Source: Oxalobacteraceae bacterium
Lineage (GTDB): Bacteria > Pseudomonadota > Gammaproteobacteria > Burkholderiales > Burkholderiaceae_D
Direction: 5' to 3'
Assembly: GCA_021298975.1 (NCBI GenBank)
Contig: JAJTGC010000003.1
Location: 1 to 64,000 of the forward strand
Length of the DNA: 64,000 nt
Below are positions 18,983-28,325 of this stretch, piece after piece. The notes under the pieces were generated by a model that ran no database searches, was not told the DNA's origin, and saw only the letters and a program-made list of their open reading frames with translations. Made by a program: the position numbers and the translations under genes. How positions within the stretch are numbered: position 1 is the first letter of the stretch; each line of letters opens with the position of its first letter.

Positions 18983-20196
18983 ACAAAGTTACTCTGTCTG
19001 CGACCTCCTTCAAACCGCAAGCCTCACCCGCCACCTGGCTGGGTGTGATGGGGGGTGGCCAGCTCGGTCGCATGTTTGCGCATGCAGCACAGGCGATGGG
19101 CTACAAAGTCGCGGTGCTGGAGCCGTCAAGTGATTGTCCGGCCGGTCATGCAGCCGATCATTTGCTGTGCGCCCATTTGCTGTGCGCCAGCTACACCGAC
19201 GCCGCAGCGCTCGCCGAATTGGGCGAGCAGTGCGTTGCGGTGACAACGGAATTTGAAAACGTACCGGCACAAAGTCTTGCCACACTGGCGGTACACAGCT
19301 TCGTCGCACCGAGTGCGGATTGTGTGTCCGTTGCTCAGGACCGACTGATTGAAAAAAAATTCTTTGCTGACTGCGCACAGAAGTCCGGTGTGATGCCGGC
19401 ACCCCATCATGCGATTAGCTCGCTTGCCGATATTGACAGCATTGATGAGGCGCTTTTGCCCGGCATACTGAAAACAGCGCGTCTGGGTTATGACGGCAAG
19501 GGTCAGGTCAGAGTGACTTCGCGTAGCGAGGCAAAAACTGCATTTGAAAATCTGCAGGGCGTGGTCTGTGTGCTGGAAAAAATGCTGCCCTTGGCCTATG
19601 AAATTTCGGTACTCGCGGCGCGTGGTGCCGATGGCGAGGCAGTGGTGTATCCGATCGCGGAAAATGTGCATCGTGATGGTATTTTGTTTACCACGACTGT
19701 GCCCGGTCCGAATGTGACAGCCGATTGCGCCGCTCGCGCGCAGGCAGCGGCACTGGAAATCATCGGGCGCCTGAATTATGTGGGCGTACTTTGCATCGAG
19801 TTTTTTGTATTGAGGGATGGCACGCTGGTCGTCAATGAAATGGCACCTCGGCCGCACAACAGCGGTCATTACACCATTGACGCTTGCATCACCAGTCAGT
19901 TTGCGCAGCAGGTGCGTGCGATGGCGCGACTGCCTTTGGGTGATCCGCGTCAGCATTCCCCGGTGGTGATGCTCAACATCCTGGGCGATCTGTGGTTTGC
20001 CAACGGCAGCAGCACGGCAGTGGAACCTGCATGGGATCAGCTACTGGCCCTGCCCGGTGCTAACTTGCATTTGTACGGCAAAGATGATCCGCGCCCCGGA
20101 CGTAAAATGGGTCATGTGAGTTTTGTTGCGCCCACACTCGCGCAGGCACAAGACAACTTGCAAGCGGCCTGCAGGCTGCTTGGTCTGTCGGCCTGA
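18979..20196 (+). CDS. purK: N5-carboxyaminoimidazole ribonucleotide synthase
   Basis: 405 residues, ATP-grasp fold: [71 protein letters not shown] and [14 protein letters not shown]. It makes N5-CAIR from AIR, bicarbonate and ATP for PurE. An exact 15-base tandem duplication (19159-19188) adds five residues, giving [10 protein letters not shown] near residue 61-70, after the first beta-alpha units. The frame is kept and all catalytic blocks are present, so activity is likely retained. The Sua5-type gene begins 11 bases downstream. Confidence 0.95.
   Translation: MNKVTLSATSFKPQASPATWLGVMGGGQLGRMFAHAAQAMGYKVAVLEPSSDCPAGHAADHLLCAHLLCASYTDAAALAELGEQCVAVTTEFENVPAQSLATLAVHSFVAPSADCVSVAQDRLIEKKFFADCAQKSGVMPAPHHAISSLADIDSIDEALLPGILKTARLGYDGKGQVRVTSRSEAKTAFENLQGVVCVLEKMLPLAYEISVLAARGADGEAVVYPIAENVHRDGILFTTTVPGPNVTADCAARAQAAALEIIGRLNYVGVLCIEFFVLRDGTLVVNEMAPRPHNSGHYTIDACITSQFAQQVRAMARLPLGDPRQHSPVVMLNILGDLWFANGSSTAVEPAWDQLLALPGANLHLYGKDDPRPGRKMGHVSFVAPTLAQAQDNLQAACRLLGLSA
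19159..19188 (+). repeat. Exact 15-bp tandem duplication inside purK
   Basis: The unit CATTTGCTGTGCGCC occurs twice without a break. It repeats the amino acids HLLCA. Family members normally have one such unit (D-H-x-x-C-A). Slippage during replication is the simplest origin. Confidence 0.95.
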
Positions 20197-20206
20197 TTTG
20201 TTTCTC

Positions 20207-21265
20207 ATGGATCCTGATTTGTCTCCCGATCTGTTTCCTGATTCAGAACGCATACGCACTGCTGCAGCCTTGCTGGAAGCAGGCAAACTCGTCGCGTTTC
20301 CTACCGAAACAGTTTATGGACTGGGTGCCGATGCAGAAAACCCCGACGCAGTACGGGCGATTTTTGCAGCGAAAGGTCGGCCAGCCGATCACCCGCTGAT
20401 TGTGCATGTGGCGCGCAACGGGGATCTTCAGCGCTGGGCGCGTGAAGTACCCTCGCAGGCACAGCAATTGATCGCCGCATTCTGGCCGGGTCCGCTCACC
20501 TTGATTCTTCCGCGTGCTTCGCAGGTACCTGCAGTGGTGGCCGGTGGACAGGATTCGATTGGGTTGCGTTGTCCTTCGCATCCGGTCGCGCAGGCATTGC
20601 TTGCCGCTTTCAAGCACGGGCAGGGTGGTATCGCAGGCCCCTCGGCCAATCGTTTCGGTCACGTGAGTCCCACCACCGCGCAGCATGTCATTGATGAGTT
20701 TGGTACGCCTGGCTTGGCCAGTGAAAGTCCGCTGGCTTGCGTGCTCGATGGCGGACAGAGCGACGTTGGTATTGAATCGACCATCATCGATCTCTCTCGG
20801 CTGGGTACTCAGGGTCCGGTGTTGTTGCGGCCCGGTCGTATCAGTGCCGCGCAGATCGCTGAAATTCTGGGTGATATGCCGTCCATGCCGGATCGCGCGG
20901 CGCCGCGCGTATCAGGCAGTCTGGATGCACACTATGCGCCGAACACACCGCTGGCGCTGGTTACCGCCGCACAGCTGCCAGAACTCATGCAACGGCTGTC
21001 CGTGCGGGGGCGACGTTTTGCGCTGATGTATCACACGCCCGGTGCGACGAATTCACATGCGGCAGTGTGTTTGCCATTGAGCGCAGAGCCGCAGGCTTAT
21101 GCGCATGCGCTGTATGCCACGCTTCGCATGCTGGATAGGAAATCTTGCGAACTGATTCTGGTCGAACAGCCACCGCAAGACGAACGCTGGCAGGGCGTCA
21201 ATGATCGCTTGCGACGCGCGGCGTTTGATTCAGCGGGCGTGCTGGAGCGGCTGCTGTATGTCTGA
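20207..21265 (+). CDS. Sua5/TsaC-type L-threonylcarbamoyladenylate synthase
   Basis: 352 residues from ATG 20207. The YrdC core (about 20-215) has KLVAFPTETVYGLGADA, FAAKGRPADHPLIVHV, FWPGPLTLIL, GLRCPSHPVAQALL and GPSANRFGHVSPTTA. A linker with GIESTIIDLS and RPGRIS leads into a C-terminal Sua5 domain, so this is the long Sua5 form rather than short TsaC. It makes threonylcarbamoyl-AMP from Thr, bicarbonate and ATP for t6A37 on tRNAs. Eleven bases after purK; its end nearly touches the convergent flavin reductase gene. Confidence 0.93.
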   Translation: MDPDLSPDLFPDSERIRTAAALLEAGKLVAFPTETVYGLGADAENPDAVRAIFAAKGRPADHPLIVHVARNGDLQRWAREVPSQAQQLIAAFWPGPLTLILPRASQVPAVVAGGQDSIGLRCPSHPVAQALLAAFKHGQGGIAGPSANRFGHVSPTTAQHVIDEFGTPGLASESPLACVLDGGQSDVGIESTIIDLSRLGTQGPVLLRPGRISAAQIAEILGDMPSMPDRAAPRVSGSLDAHYAPNTPLALVTAAQLPELMQRLSVRGRRFALMYHTPGATNSHAAVCLPLSAEPQAYAHALYATLRMLDRKSCELILVEQPPQDERWQGVNDRLRRAAFDSAGVLERLLYV

Positions 21266-21267
21266 AT

Positions 21268-21795
21268 TCAGTCTATTTCAGCAATCCGCGAAAAGCGGCT
21301 GCCATGAAACACCAGACTCGGCTTGGTTTCATAGGCACAGCGCTCGACTTGACCCACCAAAATAAAATGATCGCCTTCCGGATGCTGGCTGCGATTGTGG
21401 CATTCGAACCAGGCCGCGACGCCATGCAGCACCGGCAGGCCGGTCGATGATAAATCGAATCCCACGCCTTCAAATCGATCCTCGACCCGGCTGGCAAATC
21501 GTTCAGCGAGATCGGCCTGATCGCTGGCCAATACGTTGATTACATAGTGGGCATTGGCCTGAAACAGCCGTGCACCCCGCGATTGTGCCGACAGGCTCCA
21601 CAGCACCAGGGGCGGATTCAGCGACACCGAATTGAAGGAGCTGGCGGTCATGCCGAAAAATCTGCCGTTGTCGTCGCGCGTGGTGATGACGGTCACGCCG
21701 GTCGCAAACTGCGAAAGCGCACTGCGGAAATGGCGTTCGTCGAATTCGGGCAGGGCGGCGGTCGTGGCTTGGGTGGCCATAGCAGGTTGGGTCAT
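21268..21795 (-). CDS. Flavin reductase-like domain protein
   Basis: 175 residues of the flavin reductase-like FMN-binding split-barrel family: FRSALSQFATGVTVITTRDD, FGMTASSFNSVSLNPPLVLW, NAHYVINVLASDQADLAERFA and HFILVGQVERC near the end. Such proteins supply reduced FMN or FAD to two-component monooxygenases or reduce flavin freely. No oxygenase partner is adjacent, so the partner is unknown. It is convergent with the Sua5 gene (two bases between stops). Confidence 0.85.
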   Translation of the reverse strand: MTQPAMATQATTAALPEFDERHFRSALSQFATGVTVITTRDDNGRFFGMTASSFNSVSLNPPLVLWSLSAQSRGARLFQANAHYVINVLASDQADLAERFASRVEDRFEGVGFDLSSTGLPVLHGVAAWFECHNRSQHPEGDHFILVGQVERCAYETKPSLVFHGSRFSRIAEID

Positions 21796-21883
21796 GAGCG
21801 CAAGTTCTGTTGGGATGGCAGATTATGCCTAAAAAGTGGAAAACGGGTTTTCTGTAGAGAAAATCTCCGGGTTTTTACTTACA

Positions 21884-22546
21884 ATGCACTTTCCAGCCGA
21901 CAATTCCACCAAGATGCTCGCTTTACTTCAGCACCTGGCAGAGGTGCATTCCGATGCCGTTGCCTATGTCTTGCCCGATCGCGTGATCACTTACCGGCGT
22001 TTTTGGTCACGCGTCGAGCGCGCCTGCGCTCGGCTGCAGGGCGAGTGGGGTGTGCGGCAGGGCGATGTCGTGGCCTACGTGGGTCATGGTCATCCCGATG
22101 CGTTGATACTGTATTTCGCGCTTCTGCGTCTGGGCGCTTCGCTTTTTCCTCTAGAGGCGCTTGCGCCCGACCTTGTGCAGACCGGTTTGATCAGCCAGCC
22201 GGTGTCACTGATTCTCCATGATGACGACATGCCGTTCGACACGGCAAAAGCCCGGCCATTGCAGCTTTTGCTGGAGAACTGGTGTCACTATGAGCCGCTC
22301 TGCGTGGAAGAAGTTTCATCCAACGGGCGGCTGCTGGTCAGAGCCGACAACGGTCATACGCAGTCACTGACGATGGATCATTTGCTCAGCGCCATGGCAC
22401 CCCAAGCCCGATCCTTGTTTGTGAGCGAGCAGATTTTTTCGCAGGATATACTGACGAGCGTTATTTTCCCCGCCTTGCATGCGGCGCGGGAGCTGATTTT
22501 TTCTGCTACCAATACAGCAGGCACGCGCCAGCGAACTGGCTCTTGA
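21884..22546 (+). CDS. Stand-alone N-terminal AMP-binding (acyl-CoA synthetase-like) domain
   Basis: About 220 residues from ATG 21884; GTG 21836 and ATG 21914 are other possible starts. DAVAYVLPDRVITYRRFWSRVERACARLQ and GVRQGDVVAYVGHGHPDALILYFALLRLGASLFPLE, read in parts, are the classic N-terminal subdomain of AMP-forming acyl/aryl ligases. The protein then ends without the P-loop (TSGTTG-x-PK), the A8 hinge or the C-terminal lid. It cannot make an adenylate by itself. It may be a degraded enzyme, or a retained small protein. Divergent from the flavin reductase and 13 bases before msrA. Confidence 0.7.
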   Translation: MHFPADNSTKMLALLQHLAEVHSDAVAYVLPDRVITYRRFWSRVERACARLQGEWGVRQGDVVAYVGHGHPDALILYFALLRLGASLFPLEALAPDLVQTGLISQPVSLILHDDDMPFDTAKARPLQLLLENWCHYEPLCVEEVSSNGRLLVRADNGHTQSLTMDHLLSAMAPQARSLFVSEQIFSQDILTSVIFPALHAARELIFSATNTAGTRQRTGS

Positions 22547-22559
22547 ACAGGTGACGACG

Positions 22560-23093
22560 ATGACGATGGAAATGGCGACGGTAGGTGGCGGCTGTTTTTG
22601 GTGTACGGAAGCCGTATATCAGCAGCTCATCGGTGTGGACAAGGTTGAGTCAGGTTACAGCGGTGGCCGTATCCTCAACCCGACCTATGAACAAATCTGT
22701 GAGGGCAATACCGGCCATGCAGAGGTGATACGCATACACTTTGACAACACGGTCGTCAGCTATCGCGACATCCTCGAGATTCTTTTCACCATACATGATC
22801 CGACCACACTCAATCGTCAGGGGAATGACGTGGGGACACAGTATCGGTCTGTAATTTACACGCATTCGGCAGAGCAAATGGCAACGGCCAGAGAAGTCAT
22901 TGCTGCCATGGCGCATGTGTGGGATGCGCCGATTGTCACCGAACTAGAGGAAGCGCCCGTCTTCTATCCGGCCGAGGCATATCACCAAAATTATTTCCTT
23001 GATCATCCTATGCAGTCCTATTGTGCTTTTGTGGTGGCGCCGAAAGTCACGAAGTTCAGACAAGTGTTTGCCTCTCGTGCCAAAAAAAGCTGA
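22560..23093 (+). CDS. msrA: Peptide methionine sulfoxide reductase MsrA
   Basis: 177 residues from ATG 22560, with CAGGTG six bases upstream. Catalytic motif GGGCFWCTEAVYQQL with the active Cys about position 12; GYSGG, TGHAEVIRIHFD, HDPTTLNRQGNDVGTQYRS and YHQNYFLDHP are all present. It reduces S-methionine sulfoxide in proteins, using thioredoxin. Only Cys 12 and 15 lie near the active site, plus a C-terminal region Cys (QSYCAF) that can resolve the disulphide. Tail-to-tail with cfa. Confidence 0.96.
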   Translation: MTMEMATVGGGCFWCTEAVYQQLIGVDKVESGYSGGRILNPTYEQICEGNTGHAEVIRIHFDNTVVSYRDILEILFTIHDPTTLNRQGNDVGTQYRSVIYTHSAEQMATAREVIAAMAHVWDAPIVTELEEAPVFYPAEAYHQNYFLDHPMQSYCAFVVAPKVTKFRQVFASRAKKS

Positions 23094-23094
23094 A

Positions 23095-24309
23095 TCACTG
23101 GGTTGGATACATGTATTGCCTTGACCATTCGAGTCGGTTCGCGTCTCGACCCGATCGGCCGCAAACTACCTGATACAAACTGATCCAGTCATGCTGAAAC
23201 GCATGAGCACAACCCGCCAGATAAATACGCCAGATACGATAACGCCGCTCATCCACCAGTGAACGTATGTGCACAGCATTGCGTTCGAAATTTTCTGCCC
23301 ACAAGCTGCAGGTGCGCGCATAGTGACGGCGCAGATTTTCGATATCCAGTGTTTCCAGCCCGCCTTCCTGCATCGTTTTGAGTACCGTACTTATATGCGG
23401 TAACTCCCCGTGAGGAAATACGTAGCTGTTGATGAAATCACCTGCACCATAGCGCGCGTTTCCTTCCAGGACATCCGTGGTGGTAATGCCGTGATTCATC
23501 ACCAGACCGTCATCATTCAGAAGTTTGCGAATACTTGAGAAATAAAGCGACAGATTTTTCAAGCCCACATGCTCGAACATGCCGACGCTGGTAATGCGGT
23601 CGTATCGTCCGCTGACATCACGATAGTCTTCCAGTCGTATGCTGATTCTGTCCGACAATCCCGCCGCACGAATACGTTCGGTTGCCAGCTCATATTGATT
23701 CTTTGAGAGGGTAATGCCGGTGCAGTGCGCACCGAATTTTTCTGCTGCGCGCATCACCAGCGAGCCCCAGCCACAGCCAATATCCAGCAGCCTGTCCCCG
23801 GGCCGCACGCGAATCTTGGTCAGTATGTGATCTATTTTTTTTAGTTGGGCTGTTGCGAGATCTTGTTCGCCCGTGTCGAAATAGGCGCAGGAATACACCA
23901 TACCGGTATCAAGGAAAGCAGCGTAGAACGCATTCGACACATCATAGTGATAAGCAATCGCAGCAGCATCCTCGTGCCGGGTGTGAGACAGCGACCCCAG
24001 CCATCGAGTGAAAGACTGCGGCTTAGTAATGAGCGCCTGATGCGCAAGCGCATTGGCCACATCAATGATCGCTTTGAGATGACCTTCGACCTCGAGCTTG
24101 CCTTCTACATAAGCACGCCCCAAGTTGGCTAATGAAGGATTGAGCAGATAGGCCAGCGCCGACGCGCGCGGCACACGGATGGTCACTTCCGGCGTTCGCG
24201 ACGACAGATCAAAATGCCGGCCATTCCACAATTGCACACGCAAAGGCAGCGCAGGTTGGCTGCGCATGCTGCTGATCCACGACGCGAGTCTCTTTTCCCA
24301 AAACATCAT
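23095..24309 (-). CDS. cfa: Cyclopropane-fatty-acyl-phospholipid synthase
   Basis: 404 residues. N-terminal lipid-binding part, then the SAM-dependent core: HYDVSNAFYAAFLDTGMVYS, LLDIGCGWGSLVMRAAE, GITLSKNQYELA, ISIRLEDYRDVSGRYDRITS, GMFEHVGLKN, and C-terminal WAENFERN with RIWRIYLAGCAHAF. It adds a methylene bridge from SAM to double bonds of membrane phospholipid acyl chains, often in stationary phase or stress. It stands as a single gene facing msrA. Confidence 0.94.
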   Translation of the reverse strand: MMFWEKRLASWISSMRSQPALPLRVQLWNGRHFDLSSRTPEVTIRVPRASALAYLLNPSLANLGRAYVEGKLEVEGHLKAIIDVANALAHQALITKPQSFTRWLGSLSHTRHEDAAAIAYHYDVSNAFYAAFLDTGMVYSCAYFDTGEQDLATAQLKKIDHILTKIRVRPGDRLLDIGCGWGSLVMRAAEKFGAHCTGITLSKNQYELATERIRAAGLSDRISIRLEDYRDVSGRYDRITSVGMFEHVGLKNLSLYFSSIRKLLNDDGLVMNHGITTTDVLEGNARYGAGDFINSYVFPHGELPHISTVLKTMQEGGLETLDIENLRRHYARTCSLWAENFERNAVHIRSLVDERRYRIWRIYLAGCAHAFQHDWISLYQVVCGRSGRDANRLEWSRQYMYPTQ

Positions 24310-24471
24310 GCCTCCGGTAGAGAGACATCATGGTTTGCTTTTTCCCGGGTCAGGTTGATGCTGATCCAAGTAGCAATGACTTTTAAGCAAAGGCACTGGA
24401 TCGCTCTTGGCGGGTGCCCGCTGACTTGCAAGCCAGAGCCGTATCGCGGGCAGACCGCACGCGATATACCC

Positions 24472-25518
24472 CTATTGATTTTGATTCGATCGACCTTGGT
24501 GCTGATGATTTCGCTTGCTCTGGGTAGCAGGACTATGCTTTTCCAACAAAAGTCTGACGCCTACCAAGGTGTACCTTGTATCTGCAGTGTTCCAGTTTCG
24601 AAATTGGCAGCGAGAATAAAACGCCCAGGTATGCCATGAGCCACCACGACGGACGCGAAGATCTCCACTGGGTGGGCCCCTGGGATTGGTGCGGGCGTCT
24701 GGTGGATACTTATCTGAATAAAAATCCGACACCCATTCCCACACGTTCCCATTCATGTCATGAAGCCCGAAGGCATTTGGCTTGAAGCTGCCAACGGGTG
24801 CAGTAAAAGGATATCCATCTGAATATTTCTGCGCAAAGTTATTCCACTTGTCCCAATATTTCAATGCACTTTGATCATACAGGTTGGCGAACAAGCGCAA
24901 GGACTGTGGGTCATCACCGACACCAAACCTCGATTGTGTTTTGGCCAGGCAGGCGTACTCCCACTCAGCTTCGGTGGGCAAGCGATATCTCTTCCCTTCT
25001 TTTTTTGACAGCCACTTAGCCAAATTGACGGCGTCATTCCACGTTATGTTAATCACCGGATCGCGGTCGGTTTGTGCGAAGCCAGGATTTTTCCAGGAGT
25101 ACTTTAGGTCGCGTCCCTCAAAGGCGTCTTTTTTTATCGTTGTGCTGGCATTGTATTTTTCATCGAATCCGTAACCACCCGTTTTATCTTTGATTGACTC
25201 CGGTAGGTAACCAGACCTTGTAATAAATTTTTTAAAATCTCCGACCGTAACTTCATGCTTTCCCAAAAAGAAGGGTCGACTGATGTTGACCTCGTGTGCA
25301 GGCAGTTCATCACCTAAATCATGAAATCGAGATGCCTCGAATTCCGGGAATACTTTCCGCATCGATTCAATTGATTCTGTTCTCCCCATCACAAATGAAC
25401 CTGCAGGAATTAAAACGAATGCCATGCCAAGTGAATTGATAAATTCTTCAGCGTAGGCAGGTAATGGACTGGAAAAAGCCAATATAAAAAAAACTATTTT
25501 TGATTTAACTCCAACCAC
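24472..25518 (-). CDS. Secreted formylglycine-generating-enzyme fold protein (SUMF1/FGE-sulfatase domain)
   Basis: 348 residues with a signal peptide (KIVFFILAFSSPLPAYAEE). The domain runs about 30-325: FVLIPAGSFVMGRTES, HEVNISRPFFLGKHEVTVGDF, PVINITWNDAVNLAKWLSKK, RLPTEAEWEYACL, GLHDMNGNVWEWVSDFY, RRGGSWHTW and a final GVRLLL. In true FGE two cysteines near the end bind copper; here one (SRCQFRN) is kept and the position five residues earlier is Ala. So sulfatase activation is doubtful and a structural or other role is possible. No sulfatase gene lies nearby. A short Gln/Asn/Lys-rich tail follows. AT-richer than its neighbours, which may mean transfer. Confidence 0.85.
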   Translation of the reverse strand: MVGVKSKIVFFILAFSSPLPAYAEEFINSLGMAFVLIPAGSFVMGRTESIESMRKVFPEFEASRFHDLGDELPAHEVNISRPFFLGKHEVTVGDFKKFITRSGYLPESIKDKTGGYGFDEKYNASTTIKKDAFEGRDLKYSWKNPGFAQTDRDPVINITWNDAVNLAKWLSKKEGKRYRLPTEAEWEYACLAKTQSRFGVGDDPQSLRLFANLYDQSALKYWDKWNNFAQKYSDGYPFTAPVGSFKPNAFGLHDMNGNVWEWVSDFYSDKYPPDARTNPRGPPSGDLRVRRGGSWHTWAFYSRCQFRNWNTADTRYTLVGVRLLLEKHSPATQSKRNHQHQGRSNQNQ

Positions 25519-25560
25519 GTTCGGTATTCCTATTGTGTTTGAATGTTATAGGATTTTTAT

Positions 25561-26196
25561 CTATGGCTGCAGTCGCTGGAGTGTCCAGTGCTCATCGTCG
25601 CCGCGCGTGTAGACCACCCGATCATGCAGACGCGAGCGTCGGCCTTGCCAGAACTCCATCCAGTCGGGCGTCAATCGATAACCTCCCCAGTGCGCGGGCC
25701 GCGGCGGGTTATCGCCGAATTCTTCGCTCGCCTCATCGAATTGTTTTTCCAGTGATTCCCGGCTATCGATCGGTTTGCTTTGCATTGAGGCGATTGCACC
25801 CAGTCGGCTCTTGATCGGCCGAATCTGGAAATAGGCATCGCTTTCGGTCGGGTCAACCTGTTCGACACGGCCTTCGATGCGTACCTGACGTTCAAGTTCG
25901 ACCCAATGAAAGGTCAGTGCTGCGTGCGGATTCTGCAGCAGATCTCCCCCCTTGCGACTCTGATAATTGGTGTACCAGGTAAAGCCGCGCGCATCGAAAT
26001 CCTTGAGAAGAACGATACGCAGCGATGGTCTGCCGTTGCTGCCGACAGTCGCCAGACTCATGGCGTTCGGTTCGGGTAGCTCTGCTGACAACGCGTCCTG
26101 AAACCAGTGACCGAACTGGATGATGGGATCAGGATCAACCTCGTGTTCCGAGAGCGTGGCCTGGCTATAGTCGCGGCGAAGATCAGCGATGGACAT
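25561..26196 (-). CDS. pdxH: Pyridoxamine 5'-phosphate oxidase
   Basis: 211 residues, the common length. [102 protein letters not shown] and [10 protein letters not shown] match PdxH throughout. It oxidises pyridoxamine or pyridoxine 5'-phosphate to PLP with FMN and oxygen. Separate gene; 57 bases separate its start from the MFS stop upstream on the same strand, so they may be co-transcribed. Confidence 0.96.
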   Translation of the reverse strand: MSIADLRRDYSQATLSEHEVDPDPIIQFGHWFQDALSAELPEPNAMSLATVGSNGRPSLRIVLLKDFDARGFTWYTNYQSRKGGDLLQNPHAALTFHWVELERQVRIEGRVEQVDPTESDAYFQIRPIKSRLGAIASMQSKPIDSRESLEKQFDEASEEFGDNPPRPAHWGGYRLTPDWMEFWQGRRSRLHDRVVYTRGDDEHWTLQRLQP

Positions 26197-26253
26197 GGTA
26201 GTGAGTGATTGGATTGATGAAGTGAACGAGCAAAAGGTGTCTGTGAATTCGAA

Positions 26254-27417
26254 TCAAAGCGTTTGAAAACGCTTGAAAGCCTTGCGGGCTGCCAGCGGTA
26301 TACCGCACGCAATGATCGCACCCAGCCCCCAGAATACGGCAAATTGTCCCAAGGCTGTGCCGGCCGCGCCAAAGGCAATCGGCAACATGACAGCGCTGGC
26401 ATTGCCGATGGTGGCGCGTATGCCAATCGCCTCTGCACCCCGACCCGCCGGTGCATTGTGATGCAGTAGCGCCAGTACATTCGGTTGGCTCGTTCCCAGT
26501 GCAAGACCCAGACCCGCAGCGGTAATGGCCATCGTGAGGGGTTGCTGCATGAATGGGAACAGGCAGTAACTGGCCGTTGCTGCGATCAGTGCGCCCGTGA
26601 GAATTTGCCATTCCTTGAAATGTCGGGCGATGCGCGGCATGGCCAGACGAACGATAAACGTCGCCGCCGAGAAGGTAGCCAGAATCATGCCGATGGTCGA
26701 GGCAGAAAAGCCCAGTTGCGAGCCGCGGATCGGTGTGACAAAGGTAAACAAATCCCAGGCGGCGGCCAGCAGAATGCCCACGATATAGATGCGGCGCATC
26801 TCGGGGTCGAGCAGCATCTGGAAAGCACTGCTTTTGCGTGTACTGACTGGCGCACTGTGTAGCGGCAGATCACGCAGGGCGCCGCTGGCGGCCAGAATCA
26901 ATGCGGTCAGCGCAAACGCGCCGCAGATCAGATAGGCGACGGAGTAGTGCGCGTGATCAATCGCAAAACCGGCAATCAGCGGACCCGTGAAAGCCGAGAC
27001 AGAAAACCCCAGCGACAGCCGACTGAAGTTAGCTGCCCGCTCATCCGGCACCGACAGCGTACCCACCGCATGCTGAGCACCGATGAAGATCGCCATGAAA
27101 CCGGTGCCGATCAGTACAACAGCGACATACAAGATGCCCAGACCTTGCACCGTGGCTGCTAGCGTCACGCCCACCGTTGCAAGCGCGCAGCCGGCCATCA
27201 GCGGCCGACGTACGCCTATTCGGTCAATGAGACGCCCCATGGGCACGGCGAGGAACATCGGAACGAAGGCAAACAGGGCAATCAGCGTCCCGACCGTGAA
27301 CTCGGAAGCCTGCAGCGACAGCGCATACAACGCCGTGGTGACGCGCGCGGCGGCCAGCGCCACGTGGGCAGTGACGGCGACACCAATCAGCAGCAACAAG
27401 GGGGAAGGGCGGAGCAC
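26254..27417 (-). CDS. Major facilitator superfamily transporter
   Basis: 387 residues with 12 predicted helices. The first cytoplasmic loop has MGRLIDRIGVRRPLMAGCAL, the MFS motif A (G-x-L-x-D-R-x-G-R-R), and the second half repeats it weakly. Near PFMQQPLTMAITAAGLGLALG the central helix is Gly/Ala rich. Substrate cannot be inferred; closest type is the drug/sugar-efflux-like group. Divergent from tcdA with 73 bases between starts. Confidence 0.85.
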   Translation of the reverse strand: MLRPSPLLLLIGVAVTAHVALAAARVTTALYALSLQASEFTVGTLIALFAFVPMFLAVPMGRLIDRIGVRRPLMAGCALATVGVTLAATVQGLGILYVAVVLIGTGFMAIFIGAQHAVGTLSVPDERAANFSRLSLGFSVSAFTGPLIAGFAIDHAHYSVAYLICGAFALTALILAASGALRDLPLHSAPVSTRKSSAFQMLLDPEMRRIYIVGILLAAAWDLFTFVTPIRGSQLGFSASTIGMILATFSAATFIVRLAMPRIARHFKEWQILTGALIAATASYCLFPFMQQPLTMAITAAGLGLALGTSQPNVLALLHHNAPAGRGAEAIGIRATIGNASAVMLPIAFGAAGTALGQFAVFWGLGAIIACGIPLAARKAFKRFQTL

Positions 27418-27490
27418 AGATTCGCAGAGTCAGAAGCAAGGGGCTCTAGTTTAAGTGAGTGCGAGGCCTGCTGTCCGTTAAAATGCAGCG

Positions 27491-28306
27491 ATGGCCCAAG
27501 TTCTTCCTCTTTCCGGCGCAATTACCGCTGATATCGACTTCGAGCGACGCTTTGGCGGCATTGCACGTTTGTACGGCGATACCGCGCTGGCGGCATTTCG
27601 CAACGCGCATGTTTGCGTGATTGGTGTGGGCGGCGTCGGCTCCTGGGCAGTGGAGGCGCTGGCACGCAGCGCAGTCGGGCAGATCACGCTGATTGACCTC
27701 GACCATCTCGCAGAATCGAATGTGAATCGTCAGATTCATGCGCTGACCGACACGCTGGGCAAAGCCAAGGTCGGTGCGCTTGCCGAGCGCATCGCGCAGA
27801 TCAATCCCTTTTGTCGTGTCAGCGAGATTGAAGATTTTGTCACTGAAGATAATCTCGCCAGTCTGATCGTGCCGGGTCGTTTTGATTATGTGATTGATGC
27901 GATCGATAATGCGCGCGCAAAAACCGCCTTGGTGGTGCATTGTCGTGCGCATCAGATACCCGTGGTCATGATAGGCAGTGCCGGTGGCCAGATTGACCCC
28001 ACACGCATCGCGATTGTGGATTTGTCCCGCACTGAACAGGAACCCTTGCTTGCGCGCGTTCGCAAGCGTTTGCGTGCGCATCATGGCTTCCCGCGTGGTA
28101 CGAAAAATAAATTCGAGATTGATGCCGTGTACTCGACCGAGCCGCTGCGGCACCCTGAATTGTGTGCCACGGATGAGGATGCTCCCGGTATTACCGGACT
28201 GAATTGCGCCGGCTATGGCTCGGCGGTGGTCGTCACCGCCAGTTTTGGTTTTGTCGCTGCAGGGTTTGTACTGCGCAAGCTGGCCGAGAAAGCAGCAGAG
28301 GTCTGA
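27491..28306 (+). CDS. tcdA: tRNA threonylcarbamoyladenosine dehydratase TcdA (CsdL)
   Basis: 271 residues of the ThiF/MoeB/UBA superfamily: RRFGGIARLYGD, HVCVIGVGGVGSWAVEALAR (nucleotide-binding Rossmann motif), ITLIDLDHLAESNVNRQIHA, FDYVIDAIDNARAKTALV, and the C-terminal GYGSAVVVTASFGFVAAGFV. No zinc-binding CPxC pairs, as expected for TcdA. It uses ATP to cyclise t6A to ct6A on ANN-decoding tRNAs, downstream of the Sua5 reaction encoded at 20.2 kb. Convergent with the copper ATPase. Confidence 0.9.
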   Translation: MAQVLPLSGAITADIDFERRFGGIARLYGDTALAAFRNAHVCVIGVGGVGSWAVEALARSAVGQITLIDLDHLAESNVNRQIHALTDTLGKAKVGALAERIAQINPFCRVSEIEDFVTEDNLASLIVPGRFDYVIDAIDNARAKTALVVHCRAHQIPVVMIGSAGGQIDPTRIAIVDLSRTEQEPLLARVRKRLRAHHGFPRGTKNKFEIDAVYSTEPLRHPELCATDEDAPGITGLNCAGYGSAVVVTASFGFVAAGFVLRKLAEKAAEV

Positions 28307-28325
28307 GCGGCTTTCCCGTTCACAC

